Of a stretch of DNA of 64,000 bases, positions 24,394 to 33,155 are shown piece by piece. The notes below the pieces were generated by a model, which was not told where the DNA came from, ran no database searches, and worked only from the letters and a program-made list of their open reading frames with translations. Source of the DNA: Acetobacteraceae bacterium H6797. GTDB lineage: Bacteria > Pseudomonadota > Alphaproteobacteria > Acetobacterales > Acetobacteraceae. The stretch lies in NCBI GenBank assembly GCA_015223225.1, contig JADFCQ010000007.1, forward strand, positions 124,001 through 188,000, in the 5' to 3' direction. A program made the position numbers and the translations under genes. Every line of letters starts with the position of its first letter. Positions within the stretch are counted from its first letter, which is position 1.

Positions 24394-24520
24394 CTGGAAG
24401 GGCTTCGCCCTCCCAGGCCCTCCCACCAGGGGACAGCGTCCCCTGGACCGGCAAGACCTAAGCTGATTGCGGGGTCCGGGGGGGTCACACCACCCCGGCG
24501 GGGGAGGGGGCGGCGCCCCC
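24394..24520 (+). repeat. Full copy of the 127-bp four-hairpin intergenic element
   Basis: Hairpin A 24394-24416 (CTGG..AGGGC/GCCCT..CCAG, loop TTC), hairpin B 24426-24446 (CCAGGGGAC/GTCCCCTGG, loop AGC), hairpin C 24476-24498 (CCGGGG.../...CCCCGG around GTCACAC) and hairpin D 24506-24520 (GGGGGC/GCCCCC, loop GGC). The reverse complement of the B-C spacer contains CCCCGCAATC, shared with the other copies. Hairpin A begins directly after the stop codon of the upstream receptor gene. Confidence 0.85.
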
Positions 24521-24710
24521 GTCTTCCCTAGAATTGCTGCGCCGCAATCCCCCTGCGCGGACCAGCCTTGCACCAGGGGCCTAGGCGTCATTATGCCGCG
24601 CCTTGACCCCCCGCCCCCGCCCTGCGAAACAGCCGAGCCCCCGGTAAGCGGGTGCAAGCTGGGCCGGGGCTGCGCCGGTCGCCTCCCGCGACAAGAGGAC
24701 GATTAAGGCC
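24521..24710 (+). other. metK leader region without recognisable gene
   Basis: About 190 bases between the repeat and metK. The stretch 24600-24680 is GC-rich and could fold (AGCCCCC at about 24632 with GGGGCT at about 24665), but I find no match to SAM-II, SAM/SAH or SAH riboswitch consensus. CAAGAGGACG at 24691-24700 supplies the metK ribosome binding site. Confidence 0.4.
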
Positions 24711-25898
24711 ATGCGCGATAAGGGCGAATATCTGTTTACCTCGGAGTCCGTCTCCGAAGGGCACCCCGACAAGGTTGCCGACCGTATCTCCGACACCGTG
24801 CTGGACGCCTTCCTCGAGGCCGATCCCTATGCGCGCGTGGCCTGCGAGACGCTGGTGACCACCAACCGCATCGTCCTGGCCGGCGAGGTTCGCGGCCCCG
24901 AGACGGTGACGGCCGACCACCTCATCCATCTCGCCCGCATGGCGGTGCGCGACATCGGCTACGACCAGGAAGGCTTCTCCTGGAAGAATGCCGAGGTGGC
25001 CTGCCACCTGCATGCCCAGTCCGCCCATATTGCCCAGGGCGTCGACGCCGCGGGCAATAAGGACGAAGGCGCCGGCGACCAGGGCATCATGTTCGGCTAC
25101 GCCTGCCGCGAGACGCCGGACCTCATGCCGGCCCCGCTCTATTACTCGCACCTGATCCTGCGCCGGATCAGCGAGCTGCGCCGCAACAACGACAAGTCCG
25201 TTGCCGGCCTGCTCCCCGATGCGAAGAGCCAGGTGACGCTCCGCTATGTCGACGGCAAGCCGGTGGGCGCGACCTCGGTCGTCGTCTCGACGCAGCATGT
25301 CGAGGAGCTGGAGCAGAAGCAGATCCGCGCGATGCTGCTGCCGCTCATCGAGAGCTCGCTGCCCAAGGGCTGGATGCCCAAGGAAGACGAGATCTACATC
25401 AACCCGACGGGCAAGTTCGTCATCGGCGGCCCCGATGGCGATTGCGGCCTGACGGGCCGCAAGATCATCGTCGACACCTATGGCGGTGCGGCCCCGCATG
25501 GCGGCGGCGCCTTCTCGGGCAAGGATCCCACCAAGGTGGACCGTTCGGCCGCCTACGCCGCCCGCTATGTCGCGAAGAACGTCGTGGCCTCCGGCCTCGC
25601 CGACAAGTGCACCATCCAGGTCTCCTACGCGATCGGCGTGTCCAAGCCGCTTTCGGTCTATTTCGACCTGCATGGCACGGGCAAGGATGTGGATGAGGCG
25701 AAGCTCGCCAAGGTCGTGGACGGCCTGGTGAACCTCTCTCCGCGCGGCATCCGCGAGCATCTGCACCTGAACCGCCCGATCTATGCGGTGACCTCGGCCT
25801 ATGGCCATTTCGGCCGCACGCCGGACCTGGAGAAGGGCACCTTCACCTGGGAAAAGACCGATATCGCCGATGAGCTGAAGCGCGCCTTCAACCGCTGA
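24711..25898 (+). CDS. metK: S-adenosylmethionine synthetase
   Basis: Makes SAM from methionine and ATP. The 395-residue protein starts MRDKGEYLFTSESVSEGHPDK with the ATP-binding His in GHPDK, has the GAGDQGIMFGYA hexapeptide region at about 122-133, the glycine-rich P-loop-like GGAAPHGGGAFSGKDPTKVDRS at about 260-281 and DKCTIQVSYAIGVSKPLS near residue 300. An AAGAGGA site is well placed. It has its own terminator downstream and appears monocistronic. Confidence 0.98.
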   Translation: MRDKGEYLFTSESVSEGHPDKVADRISDTVLDAFLEADPYARVACETLVTTNRIVLAGEVRGPETVTADHLIHLARMAVRDIGYDQEGFSWKNAEVACHLHAQSAHIAQGVDAAGNKDEGAGDQGIMFGYACRETPDLMPAPLYYSHLILRRISELRRNNDKSVAGLLPDAKSQVTLRYVDGKPVGATSVVVSTQHVEELEQKQIRAMLLPLIESSLPKGWMPKEDEIYINPTGKFVIGGPDGDCGLTGRKIIVDTYGGAAPHGGGAFSGKDPTKVDRSAAYAARYVAKNVVASGLADKCTIQVSYAIGVSKPLSVYFDLHGTGKDVDEAKLAKVVDGLVNLSPRGIREHLHLNRPIYAVTSAYGHFGRTPDLEKGTFTWEKTDIADELKRAFNR

Positions 25899-25920
25899 TC
25901 GCGTTATTCGACTGTCTCCG

Positions 25921-26005
25921 GGTGGGGTGAACACTCACCCGCGGGTCGGTCTGGCGGGTCTTTTTCCTCGCCGGCCCTCAACCGCAGGCAAGTGTTCACC
26001 CCACC
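25921..26005. repeat. Perfect 15-bp long-range inverted repeat downstream of metK
   Basis: GGTGGGGTGAACACT at 25921-25935 is the exact reverse complement of 25991-26005, with a 55-base intervening loop. It lies in the metK 3' untranslated region just before the intrinsic terminator at 26008. Confidence 0.85.
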
Positions 26006-26007
26006 AT

Positions 26008-26042
26008 GGGCGGCGCCGGGTCAATCCCGCGCCGCCTTTCTC
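26008..26042 (+). terminator. Intrinsic terminator of metK
   Basis: A GC-rich stem GGGCGGCGCCGGG (26008-26020) pairs with CCCGCGCCGCC (26026-26036) around loop TCAAT with one bulge, followed by a pyrimidine/T stretch. It ends about 20 bases before trmB. Confidence 0.75.
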
Positions 26043-26060
26043 TTTGCCGAGTTTGATCCG

Positions 26061-26774
26061 ATGTCCGAAGGCCCCGCTCGCCCCCAGATCGCCGAGGGGA
26101 TTCCCAACCGCCTCTATGGCCGCCGCCGCAGCCACCCGCTGCGCGTGCGCCAGGCGAAGCTGCTGGACGAGACCCTGCCGCGACTCGACCTTGGCGCGGG
26201 CGCGGCCAACCCGGCCGCCGCCTTCGACGCGCCGGTGGACGAGGTCTGGCTGGAAGTGGGCTTCGGCGGCGGCGAACATTCCGAAGGGCTGCTGGAGCGC
26301 AATCCGGGCATTGGGCTGATCGCCTCCGAGGTTTTCGAGAACGGGCTCTGCTCCCTCCTCTCGCGCCTGGTGCCCGAGGGGCAGGAGGCGACGGCCCCGC
26401 TGCCTGGCCGCCTGCGCCTCTGGCCCCGCGATGCGCGCCATCTGCTGGATCAACTGCCCGAGGGCTCCCTCGCGCGGCTCTACCTCATGTTTCCCGACCC
26501 CTGGCCCAAGGCCCGGCACGAGAAGCGGCGCTTCGTGAACCCCGCCATCATGCCGCTCGTCGCCCGCGTGCTGCGGCCGGGCGGGGAATGGCGCGTCGCG
26601 ACCGATGACCCGACCTATCAGGAATGGGTGCGCCAATGCTTCGGCGAGAGCCCGCTTTTCGAACAGGCGGCCTTCGACGACACGCGCCCGGCCGACTGGC
26701 CCGCGACTCGTTATGAAGCAAAGGCTTATCGCGAGGGCCGGCAGCCGATGTGGTGGGTTTTCCGCAAGCGCTGA
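26061..26774 (+). CDS. trmB: tRNA (guanine-N7-)-methyltransferase
   Basis: Methylates G46 in the tRNA variable loop using SAM. The 237-residue protein has VDEVWLEVGFGGGEHSEGLL (SAM-binding motif I, about residues 63-82), ARLYLMFPDPWPKARHEKRR (about 140-159), the family signature with the catalytic Asp, and a PTYQEWV segment. ATG 26061 matches the family start; a longer frame reads into the metK terminator. Confidence 0.95.
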   Translation: MSEGPARPQIAEGIPNRLYGRRRSHPLRVRQAKLLDETLPRLDLGAGAANPAAAFDAPVDEVWLEVGFGGGEHSEGLLERNPGIGLIASEVFENGLCSLLSRLVPEGQEATAPLPGRLRLWPRDARHLLDQLPEGSLARLYLMFPDPWPKARHEKRRFVNPAIMPLVARVLRPGGEWRVATDDPTYQEWVRQCFGESPLFEQAAFDDTRPADWPATRYEAKAYREGRQPMWWVFRKR

Positions 26775-26806
26775 GCTGGGCTGCCGGCCGTGGGGGCATG
26801 TAACCC

Positions 26807-26835
26807 TTGCCCTCGGCGGGGGCGGGGTCTATATC
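26807..26835 (+). promoter_or_regulatory. Candidate promoter of the rimP-nusA-infB operon
   Basis: TTGCCC (26807-26812), a 17-base spacer and TATATC (26830-26835). Predicted transcription start is near 26842, about 57 bases before rimP, which places the following hairpin inside the leader. Confidence 0.55.
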
Positions 26836-26866
26836 CCCGCTTGAAAATCATCCATCCTTGCGGGGG

Positions 26867-26893
26867 GGTGGCCTTCACGGGCCGCCTTTTTTT
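26867..26893 (+). terminator. Leader terminator/attenuator in front of rimP-nusA
   Basis: A seven-base-pair stem GGTGGCC (26867-26873) with GGCCGCC (26880-26886), one G-T pair, loop TTCACG, followed at once by seven Ts and then GTTTTTT. It lies downstream of the candidate promoter and its T-tract touches the inferred rimP start codon. Confidence 0.65.
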
Positions 26894-26898
26894 GTTTT

Positions 26899-27534
26899 TT
26901 GGAACCTGTTCCGCCCACCGATGCCGCCGAAGAGGCCGATCTCCCTCACTTCGAGGGGGTGGAGGCCCGCATTGCCGAAGCGATCATGCCGACCATCGTC
27001 CATATGGGCTATGAGATCGTGCGCATTCAGATCAGCGGCAAGGAAACGCCGACCGTCCAGATCATGGCGGACCGCGCGGACGGCCAGACCTTCAAGGTCG
27101 AGGATTGCGAGGCGATCAGCCACGCGGTCGGCGCCGTGCTGGACGTGAACGACCCGTTCAAGGGCGAGTGGAACCTCGAGGTTTCCTCCGCCGGCATCGA
27201 CCGGCCGCTCACCCGCATCAAGGACTGGAACAATTACGCCGGGCATATCGCCACGGTCGAGCTGATGGTGCCGGTCGACGGGCGCAAGCGCTTCCGCGGC
27301 ATCATCCTCGGCTGCGACCGCGACGCGGCCCGGCTCCGTCTCGACGAAGGCGGTGACGTGACCCTGCCGCGCGGCAATATCCGCCGCGCCAAGCTGGTGC
27401 TCACCGATGCGCTGATTGCGGCCACCGCCGGCCCCGAGGCGCTGGAAGACGACGAAATGCCGGCCAGTGACGAGGCCGAGACCCGTAAACCCGGTCGCCG
27501 CAAGAAGGCGCCGAAGTCCAAAGCAGGGAACTGA
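26899..27534 (+). CDS. rimP: Ribosome maturation factor RimP
   Basis: Needed for 30S subunit maturation. The 211-residue protein contains the N-terminal RIAEAIMPTIVHMGYEIVRIQI, the NPFKGEWNLEVSSAGIDRPLT region (family VSSPGxDRPL) and a C-terminal SH3-like domain, then a lysine-rich tail (KPGRRKKAPKSKAG) beyond the usual length. No ATG fits: the likely start is TTG 26899, directly after the terminator-like T-tract, or a GTG at 26959. First gene of rimP-nusA-ylxR-infB. Confidence 0.92.
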   Translation: MEPVPPTDAAEEADLPHFEGVEARIAEAIMPTIVHMGYEIVRIQISGKETPTVQIMADRADGQTFKVEDCEAISHAVGAVLDVNDPFKGEWNLEVSSAGIDRPLTRIKDWNNYAGHIATVELMVPVDGRKRFRGIILGCDRDAARLRLDEGGDVTLPRGNIRRAKLVLTDALIAATAGPEALEDDEMPASDEAETRKPGRRKKAPKSKAGN

Positions 27535-27539
27535 CAGTC

Positions 27540-29084
27540 ATGGCCGTTGACGTCGCCATTGCCCGCCCCGAGCTGCTTCAGGTCGCCGACGCTGTCGCCC
27601 GCGAGAAGAATATCGAGCGCGACGAGGTGCTCGAGGCGATGGAGCAGGCCATCCAGAAGGCCGGCCGCGCCAAGTACGGGCACGAGAAGGACATTCGCGC
27701 CGTCATCGACCGGAAGACCGGCGAGGTGAAGCTCTCCCGCTGGACCGAGGTGGTCGAGGCCGTGGAGAATGAGGCGACCCAGATCGCCTATCCCATCGCC
27801 CAGCGCATCAAGCCCGGCATCCAGGTGGGTGAATTCATCGTCGACCCGCTGCCGCCGATCGATTTCGGCCGCATTCCCGCGCAGACCGCCAAGCAGGTGA
27901 TCGTGCAGCGCGTGCGCGAGGTCGAGCGCGGCAAGCAGTTCAACGAGTTCAAGGACCGCGTGGGCGAGGTCGTGAACGGCATCGTCAAGCGCACGGAATA
28001 CGGGAACCTGATGGTGGATCTCGGCCGCGCCGAGGCGCTGCTGCGCCGCGACGAGACCATCCCCCGCGAAGCCTTCAAGAACGGCGACCGCGTCCGCGCC
28101 TATATCTACGACGTCCGCGAGGAGCCGCGCGGCCCGCAGATCTTCCTCTCGCGCACCCATCCGGGCTTCCTCGCGAAGCTCTTCGCGCAGGAAGTGCCGG
28201 AAATCTACGACGGCATCATCGAGATCAAGGCCGTGGCCCGTGACCCGGGCAGCCGCGCCAAGATGGCGGTGATCAGCCGCGACAGCTCGATCGACCCGGT
28301 CGGCGCCTGCGTCGGTATGCGCGGCAGCCGCGTCCAGGCCGTCGTCGCCGAGCTGCAGGGCGAGAAGATCGACATCATCCCCTGGTCGCAGGACAACGCG
28401 ACCTTCATCGTGAACGCCCTGGCGCCTGCCGAGGTGACGAAGGTGGTGATGGACGACGAGACCCGCAGGGTTGAAGTCGTGGTGCCGGATGACCAGCTTA
28501 GCCTTGCCATCGGCCGTCGCGGCCAGAATGTGCGCCTGGCGAGCCAGCTGACCCGCTACGACGTCGACATCCTGACCGAGGCCGAAGAGTCCGAGCGCCG
28601 CCAGGAAGAGTTCCGCAAGCGCACTGGCCTCTTCGTCGAGGGCCTGGACGTGGACGATGTCATCGCCGGCCTGCTGGTCACCGAGGGCTTCACCACCGTC
28701 GAGGACGTCATCACGGTCGAGGACGAGGAACTGGCGGGTATCGAGGGCTTCGACGAAGGCGTTGCCGCCGAGCTGAAGCGCCGTGCCCAGGCCTATCTCG
28801 ACAAGCGCGAGCAGGAACTGGACGAACAGCGCCAGGGCCTCGGCGTTGAGGACAGCATCGTTGAACTGGGCGTCTTCACCACGGCGCAGCTGGTTCAGCT
28901 GGGCGAAAAGGGCGTGAAGACGCTGGACGATCTGGCCGACCTGGCCTCCGACGAACTGATCGAGATCGTCGGTGCCGAGGCGATGGACGAAGAGCAGGCC
29001 AACGCGGTCATCATGGCCGCGCGCGAACATTGGTTCGCGGGCGAAGGGGAAGTCGAGAATGCCAGCGACGAACCCTCAGCATGA
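27540..29084 (+). CDS. nusA: Transcription termination/antitermination factor NusA
   Basis: A 514-residue RNA polymerase-binding factor: N-terminal domain (1-130), S1 domain (about 137-200, VGEVVNGIVKRTEYGNLMVDLG), two KH domains (about 230-345, with GACVGMRGSRVQAVVAEL and LAIGRRGQNVRLASQL) and two C-terminal acidic helix-hairpin-helix repeats (about 365-500, DVDDVIAGLLVTEGFTTVED and VFTTAQLVQLGEKGVKTLDD). Length and the two C-terminal repeats match proteobacterial NusA. It starts six bases after the rimP stop and its 3' end overlaps the next gene by 26 bases. Confidence 0.98.
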   Translation: MAVDVAIARPELLQVADAVAREKNIERDEVLEAMEQAIQKAGRAKYGHEKDIRAVIDRKTGEVKLSRWTEVVEAVENEATQIAYPIAQRIKPGIQVGEFIVDPLPPIDFGRIPAQTAKQVIVQRVREVERGKQFNEFKDRVGEVVNGIVKRTEYGNLMVDLGRAEALLRRDETIPREAFKNGDRVRAYIYDVREEPRGPQIFLSRTHPGFLAKLFAQEVPEIYDGIIEIKAVARDPGSRAKMAVISRDSSIDPVGACVGMRGSRVQAVVAELQGEKIDIIPWSQDNATFIVNALAPAEVTKVVMDDETRRVEVVVPDDQLSLAIGRRGQNVRLASQLTRYDVDILTEAEESERRQEEFRKRTGLFVEGLDVDDVIAGLLVTEGFTTVEDVITVEDEELAGIEGFDEGVAAELKRRAQAYLDKREQELDEQRQGLGVEDSIVELGVFTTAQLVQLGEKGVKTLDDLADLASDELIEIVGAEAMDEEQANAVIMAAREHWFAGEGEVENASDEPSA

Positions 29085-29790
29085 CCATGGTCTGACCCAC
29101 AATCAGCGGCCTTCCGACGCGCCCGACGGCGCGACGGAAGGGCTCGTTCCGGTGGCTGGGCTGCCCGAGTCGGATCTCCCTGAGGAGATCGACGAGGAGC
29201 TGCCGCCGGAAAAGGGGCCGATGCGCCGCTGCATCGTGACGCGCGAAAGCGCGCCGAAAGAAATGATGTTGCGCTTCGTATTGGGGCCCAACCGCGAACT
29301 CGTCCCCGACCTGGCCGCAAGGCTGCCCGGGCGGGGAATGTGGTTGAGCGCCCGACGCGATGTGCTAGAACGCGCCGTGAGCCGTGGGGCCTTCGCGAAG
29401 GCTGCGCGCGGGCCCGTTCATCTGCCCCCCGACCTCCGCGAGCGGATCGAGGACGCCCTGGCCGGGCGTATCCGCGATTTGCTCGGTTTCGCGCGGCGGG
29501 CCGGGCAGGTGGTGAATGGATTTCAGCAGGTTCGCGAGTGGCTCCAGGCCAATCGCGCCGGCCTGCTGTTGGAAGCGTCGGATGGCAGCGTCGCGGAACG
29601 CGAACGCCTCGTCGGCCGACGGAAGGTGCCGGTAGTGACTTCGCTGCCGGCTGTGGAACTGGGCGCCGTGTTCGGGCGCGATCATGCGGTGCATGTCGCG
29701 GTCGCGCCAGGGCGTCTGGCGGACAATATAGCGTTGGAGGCTGCCCGGTTGCGGGGTGTTTCCGGCGCCTCTGACACACCAACGGCCTGA
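29059..29790 (+). CDS. RNA-binding protein: YlxR (DUF448) fused to an L7Ae-like domain
   Basis: A 243-residue two-domain protein. A 50-residue acidic N-terminal region precedes a YlxR/DUF448 domain at about 55-125 with the signature MRRCIVTRESAPKEMMLRFV and GRGMWLSARRDVLERAV. A ribosomal L7Ae-like domain (about 135-235, RDLLGFARRAGQVVNG) follows. This fusion is common between nusA and infB in alphaproteobacteria. The ATG lies inside the nusA 3' end, implying translational coupling. A direct RNA target is not known from sequence. Confidence 0.9.
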   Translation: MPATNPQHDHGLTHNQRPSDAPDGATEGLVPVAGLPESDLPEEIDEELPPEKGPMRRCIVTRESAPKEMMLRFVLGPNRELVPDLAARLPGRGMWLSARRDVLERAVSRGAFAKAARGPVHLPPDLRERIEDALAGRIRDLLGFARRAGQVVNGFQQVREWLQANRAGLLLEASDGSVAERERLVGRRKVPVVTSLPAVELGAVFGRDHAVHVAVAPGRLADNIALEAARLRGVSGASDTPTA

Positions 29791-29879
29791 CGGTTGCGAC
29801 CTGAAGGTTGGGCGGCATGAGGCCGCGGGTGGTTGATAGGATTATAATGTCGGACGACGGATCGGGTTCAGGCAGGCGG

Positions 29880-32648
29880 ATGAGCGACCAAAACGACCAA
29901 GATGCTGCTAAGGGACGCCTGAGCCTCCGGCCCGGTGGACGGCTGGAACTCGGCAAGACGGTGGATGCGGGCAGCGTCCGCCAGTCCTTCAGCCATGGTC
30001 GCAGCAAGACCGTGCAGGTTGAGGTGGTGAAGAAGCGCGCGCCCGTCCCCGGCGCGCCGCAGGTGGCGGCCAAGCCGGCCGCGCCGAGCGGCCAGCGCCC
30101 GGGCGGCGGCCCGCGCCCCGGCACCAGCGGCCCCGCTGGCGTGCGCCCCGGCGCCGCCGGCCGCCCGCTGACGGCCGCCGAGCTGGCCGTTCGCCAGCGC
30201 GTGCTGGAGGAAAACCGCCGCCTCGAGGCCCAGCGTGAGCGCGAGGCGCGCGAGCGCCAGGCGCTGATGGTGCGCTCGGCTGCCGAGGAGGCCGCCCGCA
30301 AGGCGGAAGAAGAGAAGCGAGCCGCCGAGGAAGCCGTCCGTCAGGCGGAAGAGGATGCGCGCCGCAAGGTCGAGGACGAGGCCCGCGCCAAGGTCGAGGC
30401 CGAGGCGGCTGCACGTGCCCGCGTGACCGCCGCGGCCACCGCGCCCACGCGCCCGGTCGGCCCGTCCAGCCAGGCCGCCCAGCCGCCGCGCCCGCCCATG
30501 GGCATGCGCTCCTCGGGCCCAGCGCCGGGTGCTCCCGGCTCCATCATCCCGCGCCGTACGCCGGCCCCTGGTGCGGCGCCAGCCGCGCCGCCGCCGGCCG
30601 GTGCGCCCAAGCTGTCGCTGCGTGGCCGTGGTGGCGAGGAAGAGGACGATCGCCGTCCCGCCGCGCGCCGCCCGGGCATGCCCGCGATCCCGGCCAAGAA
30701 GCCGGCGCTGGCCCCCGCCAAGAAGGGCCCTGCCGGTGGCGATCGCCGCCGCGACAACCGCGTCGACGTGGCCGGTGCCATCGAGGGGTCGGACGAGCGC
30801 AGCCGCTCCATGGCCTCCGTCCGCCGCGCCCGCGAGCGCGAGCGCCGGCAGCAGGAGCTGCAGCGCCTGCGTTCGGATGGCGTGAAGGTCGTTCGCGAGG
30901 TCGTCATTCCCGAGCACATCACCGTCTCTGAGCTGGCCAATCGTATGGCCGCGCGCGGTGGCGAGGTGGTGAAGGCGCTGTTCCGCATGGGCGTCATGGC
31001 GACGCTCACGCAGACCATCGACGCCGACACGGCCGAGCTGGTGGTGCAGGATTTCGGCCATAAGGTGAAGCGCGTCGCCGATAGCGACGTGGAGCTCGGC
31101 ATCGAGGGCGTGGTCGACGAGGATACCGACCTCGAGGCGCGTCCCCCGGTCGTGACCATCATGGGCCATGTCGACCACGGCAAGACGAGCCTGCTGGACG
31201 CGCTCCGCAAGACGGACGTCGCGGCCCGCGAGGCTGGTGGCATCACCCAGCATATCGGCGCCTATCAGGTGACGCTGGCTTCGGGCGATCGCATCACCTT
31301 CATCGACACGCCGGGCCACGAGGCCTTCACCGCCATGCGCGCCCGCGGCGCCAGCGTGACGGACATGGTCATCCTGGTCGTCGCTGCCGATGACGGCGTG
31401 ATGCCCCAGACGGTCGAGGCGATCAAACACGCCAAGGCCGCCAATGTCCCGATGATCGTGGCGGTCAATAAGATCGACAAGCAGGGCATCAACCTCGACC
31501 GCGTGCGTAACGAGCTGCTGCAGCACGAGATCGTGGTGGAAAGCCTGGGTGGCGACACGCAGGAGATCCACGTCTCCGCGCTCAAGGGCACCAATCTCGA
31601 CAAGCTGCAGGAAGCCATCCTGCTGCAGGCCGAGATCCTGGACCTGAAGGCCAACCCGAACCGCGCCGCCGAAGGCACCGTGATTGAGTCCAAGCTCGAC
31701 AAGGGCCGCGGTCCGGTCGCGACGGTGCTGGTGCAGAAGGGCACGCTCAAGCAGGGCGACATCGTCGTCGCTGGCGCCGAGTGGGGCCGCGTGCGCGCCA
31801 TGCTCGACGACAAGGGACGCCAGATCAAGGTCGCGGGCCCCTCGGCTCCGATGGAGATCCTGGGCCTCTCCGGCGTGCCGAGCGCCGGCGAGAACTTCGT
31901 GGCCGTGGCCGATGAAAGCCAGGCGCGCGAGATCAGCGAGTTCCGCCAGCGCAAGGTCCGCGAGAAGCAGGCCGCCGCTCTGGGTGCCGCCCGCGGCACG
32001 CTGAACGAGATGATGGCGCGCTTCGCCGCCGGCGAGCAGAAGGAAGTCGCGGTCGTCATCAAGGCCGACGTGCAGGGCTCCGCCGAGGCGCTCAACGTCA
32101 CGCTGGCCAAGCTGTCCCGCGACGAGGTGAAGGTCCGCGTGCTGTTCAGCGGCGTGGGTCAGCTCACCGAGTCCGACATCCAGCTGGCCAAGGCCTCGAA
32201 CGCGATCGTGGTCGCCTTCAACGTCCGCGCCACCACGCAGGCCCGCGAGATGGCCCAGCGCGACGGTGTGGACATCCGCTACTACTCGATCATCTACCAG
32301 GTGGCCGACGACATCGAGCAGATGGTCCGTGGCAAGCTTGCCCCGATCCAGCGCGAGAAGTTCATCGGCTACGCGCAGATCCTGCAGGTCTTCGAGGTCA
32401 AGCGCATCGGCAAGATCGCCGGTTGCCGTGTCACCGAGGGCGTGGTCAAGCGCGGCTGCGGCTTCCGCCTGCTGCGCGATGGCGTGGTCATCCACCAGGG
32501 CGAGCTGGCCACCCTCCGTCGCTTCAAGGACGACGTGAAGGAAGTCACCAACGGCTACGAATGCGGTATGTCCTTCGTGAACTACAACGACATCCGCGTC
32601 GACGACCAGATCGAGTGCTTCGAGACGGAGACGGTCGCGGCGGTCTGA
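29880..32648 (+). CDS. infB: Translation initiation factor IF-2
   Basis: A GTPase that places initiator tRNA on the 30S subunit. The 922-residue protein begins with the alphaproteobacterial LSLRPGGRLELGKTV...SFSHGRSKTV module, then a long Ala/Glu/Arg coiled coil (about 60-190), a proline-rich stretch, an IF2_N domain (VVIPEHITVSELANRMA), and the G domain from about residue 420: G1 GHVDHGKTS, G3 DTPGHEAF, G4 NKID. Domains II-IV follow and end in VDDQIECFETE. ATG 29880 fits the family start; an in-frame ATG 11 codons upstream (29847) is possible. Confidence 0.98.
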   Translation: MSDQNDQDAAKGRLSLRPGGRLELGKTVDAGSVRQSFSHGRSKTVQVEVVKKRAPVPGAPQVAAKPAAPSGQRPGGGPRPGTSGPAGVRPGAAGRPLTAAELAVRQRVLEENRRLEAQREREARERQALMVRSAAEEAARKAEEEKRAAEEAVRQAEEDARRKVEDEARAKVEAEAAARARVTAAATAPTRPVGPSSQAAQPPRPPMGMRSSGPAPGAPGSIIPRRTPAPGAAPAAPPPAGAPKLSLRGRGGEEEDDRRPAARRPGMPAIPAKKPALAPAKKGPAGGDRRRDNRVDVAGAIEGSDERSRSMASVRRARERERRQQELQRLRSDGVKVVREVVIPEHITVSELANRMAARGGEVVKALFRMGVMATLTQTIDADTAELVVQDFGHKVKRVADSDVELGIEGVVDEDTDLEARPPVVTIMGHVDHGKTSLLDALRKTDVAAREAGGITQHIGAYQVTLASGDRITFIDTPGHEAFTAMRARGASVTDMVILVVAADDGVMPQTVEAIKHAKAANVPMIVAVNKIDKQGINLDRVRNELLQHEIVVESLGGDTQEIHVSALKGTNLDKLQEAILLQAEILDLKANPNRAAEGTVIESKLDKGRGPVATVLVQKGTLKQGDIVVAGAEWGRVRAMLDDKGRQIKVAGPSAPMEILGLSGVPSAGENFVAVADESQAREISEFRQRKVREKQAAALGAARGTLNEMMARFAAGEQKEVAVVIKADVQGSAEALNVTLAKLSRDEVKVRVLFSGVGQLTESDIQLAKASNAIVVAFNVRATTQAREMAQRDGVDIRYYSIIYQVADDIEQMVRGKLAPIQREKFIGYAQILQVFEVKRIGKIAGCRVTEGVVKRGCGFRLLRDGVVIHQGELATLRRFKDDVKEVTNGYECGMSFVNYNDIRVDDQIECFETETVAAV

Positions 32649-32683
32649 TCCGCGGCTTCCGCCTCGCTCAAAAACGACTGAAT

Positions 32684-32713
32684 GACACCCCCGTGGGCAA
32701 CCGCGGGGGTGTC
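32684..32713 (+). other. Stable hairpin in the infB-rbfA spacer
   Basis: A perfect 9-bp stem GACACCCCC (32684-32692) with GGGGGTGTC (32705-32713), followed by CCTTTGG rather than a T-tract. It may be an RNA processing or partial termination site; rbfA starts 20 bases later. Confidence 0.6.
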
Positions 32714-32732
32714 CCTTTGGAGCCAGCCCCCA

Positions 32733-33155
32733 ATGGCCAAGAAGTTCGACAACCCCACCGGCGCCCCCAGCCAGCGCATGCTGCGCGTGGCCGAGGAAGT
32801 GCGCCATGCGCTCTCCGCCGCCTTCTCCCGCGGCGATCTGCGCGACCCCGAGCTAGAAGCGATCCCCATCACCATCACCGAGGTCCGCGCCTCGCCCGAC
32901 CTGAAGCACATGACCTGCTTCGTCGCGGCGCTGGGCCGTGAGGTGAACAAGGAGACGCTGGCGCTGCTCCGCCGCAACCAGCCGCAGCTGCGCACCCGCG
33001 TCGCCAAGGCCGTGCGGCTGAAATACGCCCCCGAGCTGCATTTCCAGCCCGATACCGCGCTGGATTACGCGATGCAGATCGACCGTGTCATGAAGCGCCC
33101 CGAAGTCGCGCGTGATCTCGCGCCGAAGGATGCCGAAAAGGACGACGACGTCTGA
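32733..33155 (+). CDS. rbfA: 30S ribosome-binding factor RbfA
   Basis: A 140-residue KH-type fold protein for late 30S maturation and 16S rRNA 5' processing. Conserved segments are SQRMLRVAEEVRHALSAAF, ITITEVRASPDLKHMTCFV and LRLKYAPELHFQPD-like VRLKYAPELHFQPDTALDYA. An acidic tail (KDAEKDDDV) follows. The stop overlaps the start of the next gene by one base (TGATG). Confidence 0.96.
   Translation: MAKKFDNPTGAPSQRMLRVAEEVRHALSAAFSRGDLRDPELEAIPITITEVRASPDLKHMTCFVAALGREVNKETLALLRRNQPQLRTRVAKAVRLKYAPELHFQPDTALDYAMQIDRVMKRPEVARDLAPKDAEKDDDV

Noticed and set aside
24521..24710. Possible SAM-responsive riboswitch upstream of metK
   Set aside because: The leader is GC-rich and could fold, but I could not match SAM-II, SAM/SAH or SAH consensus bases. 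A covariance-model search would be needed to revive the idea.
29868..32807. 979-residue minus-strand frame opposite infB
   Set aside because: Its composition mirrors the antisense of infB, and the + strand has all IF-2 motifs.
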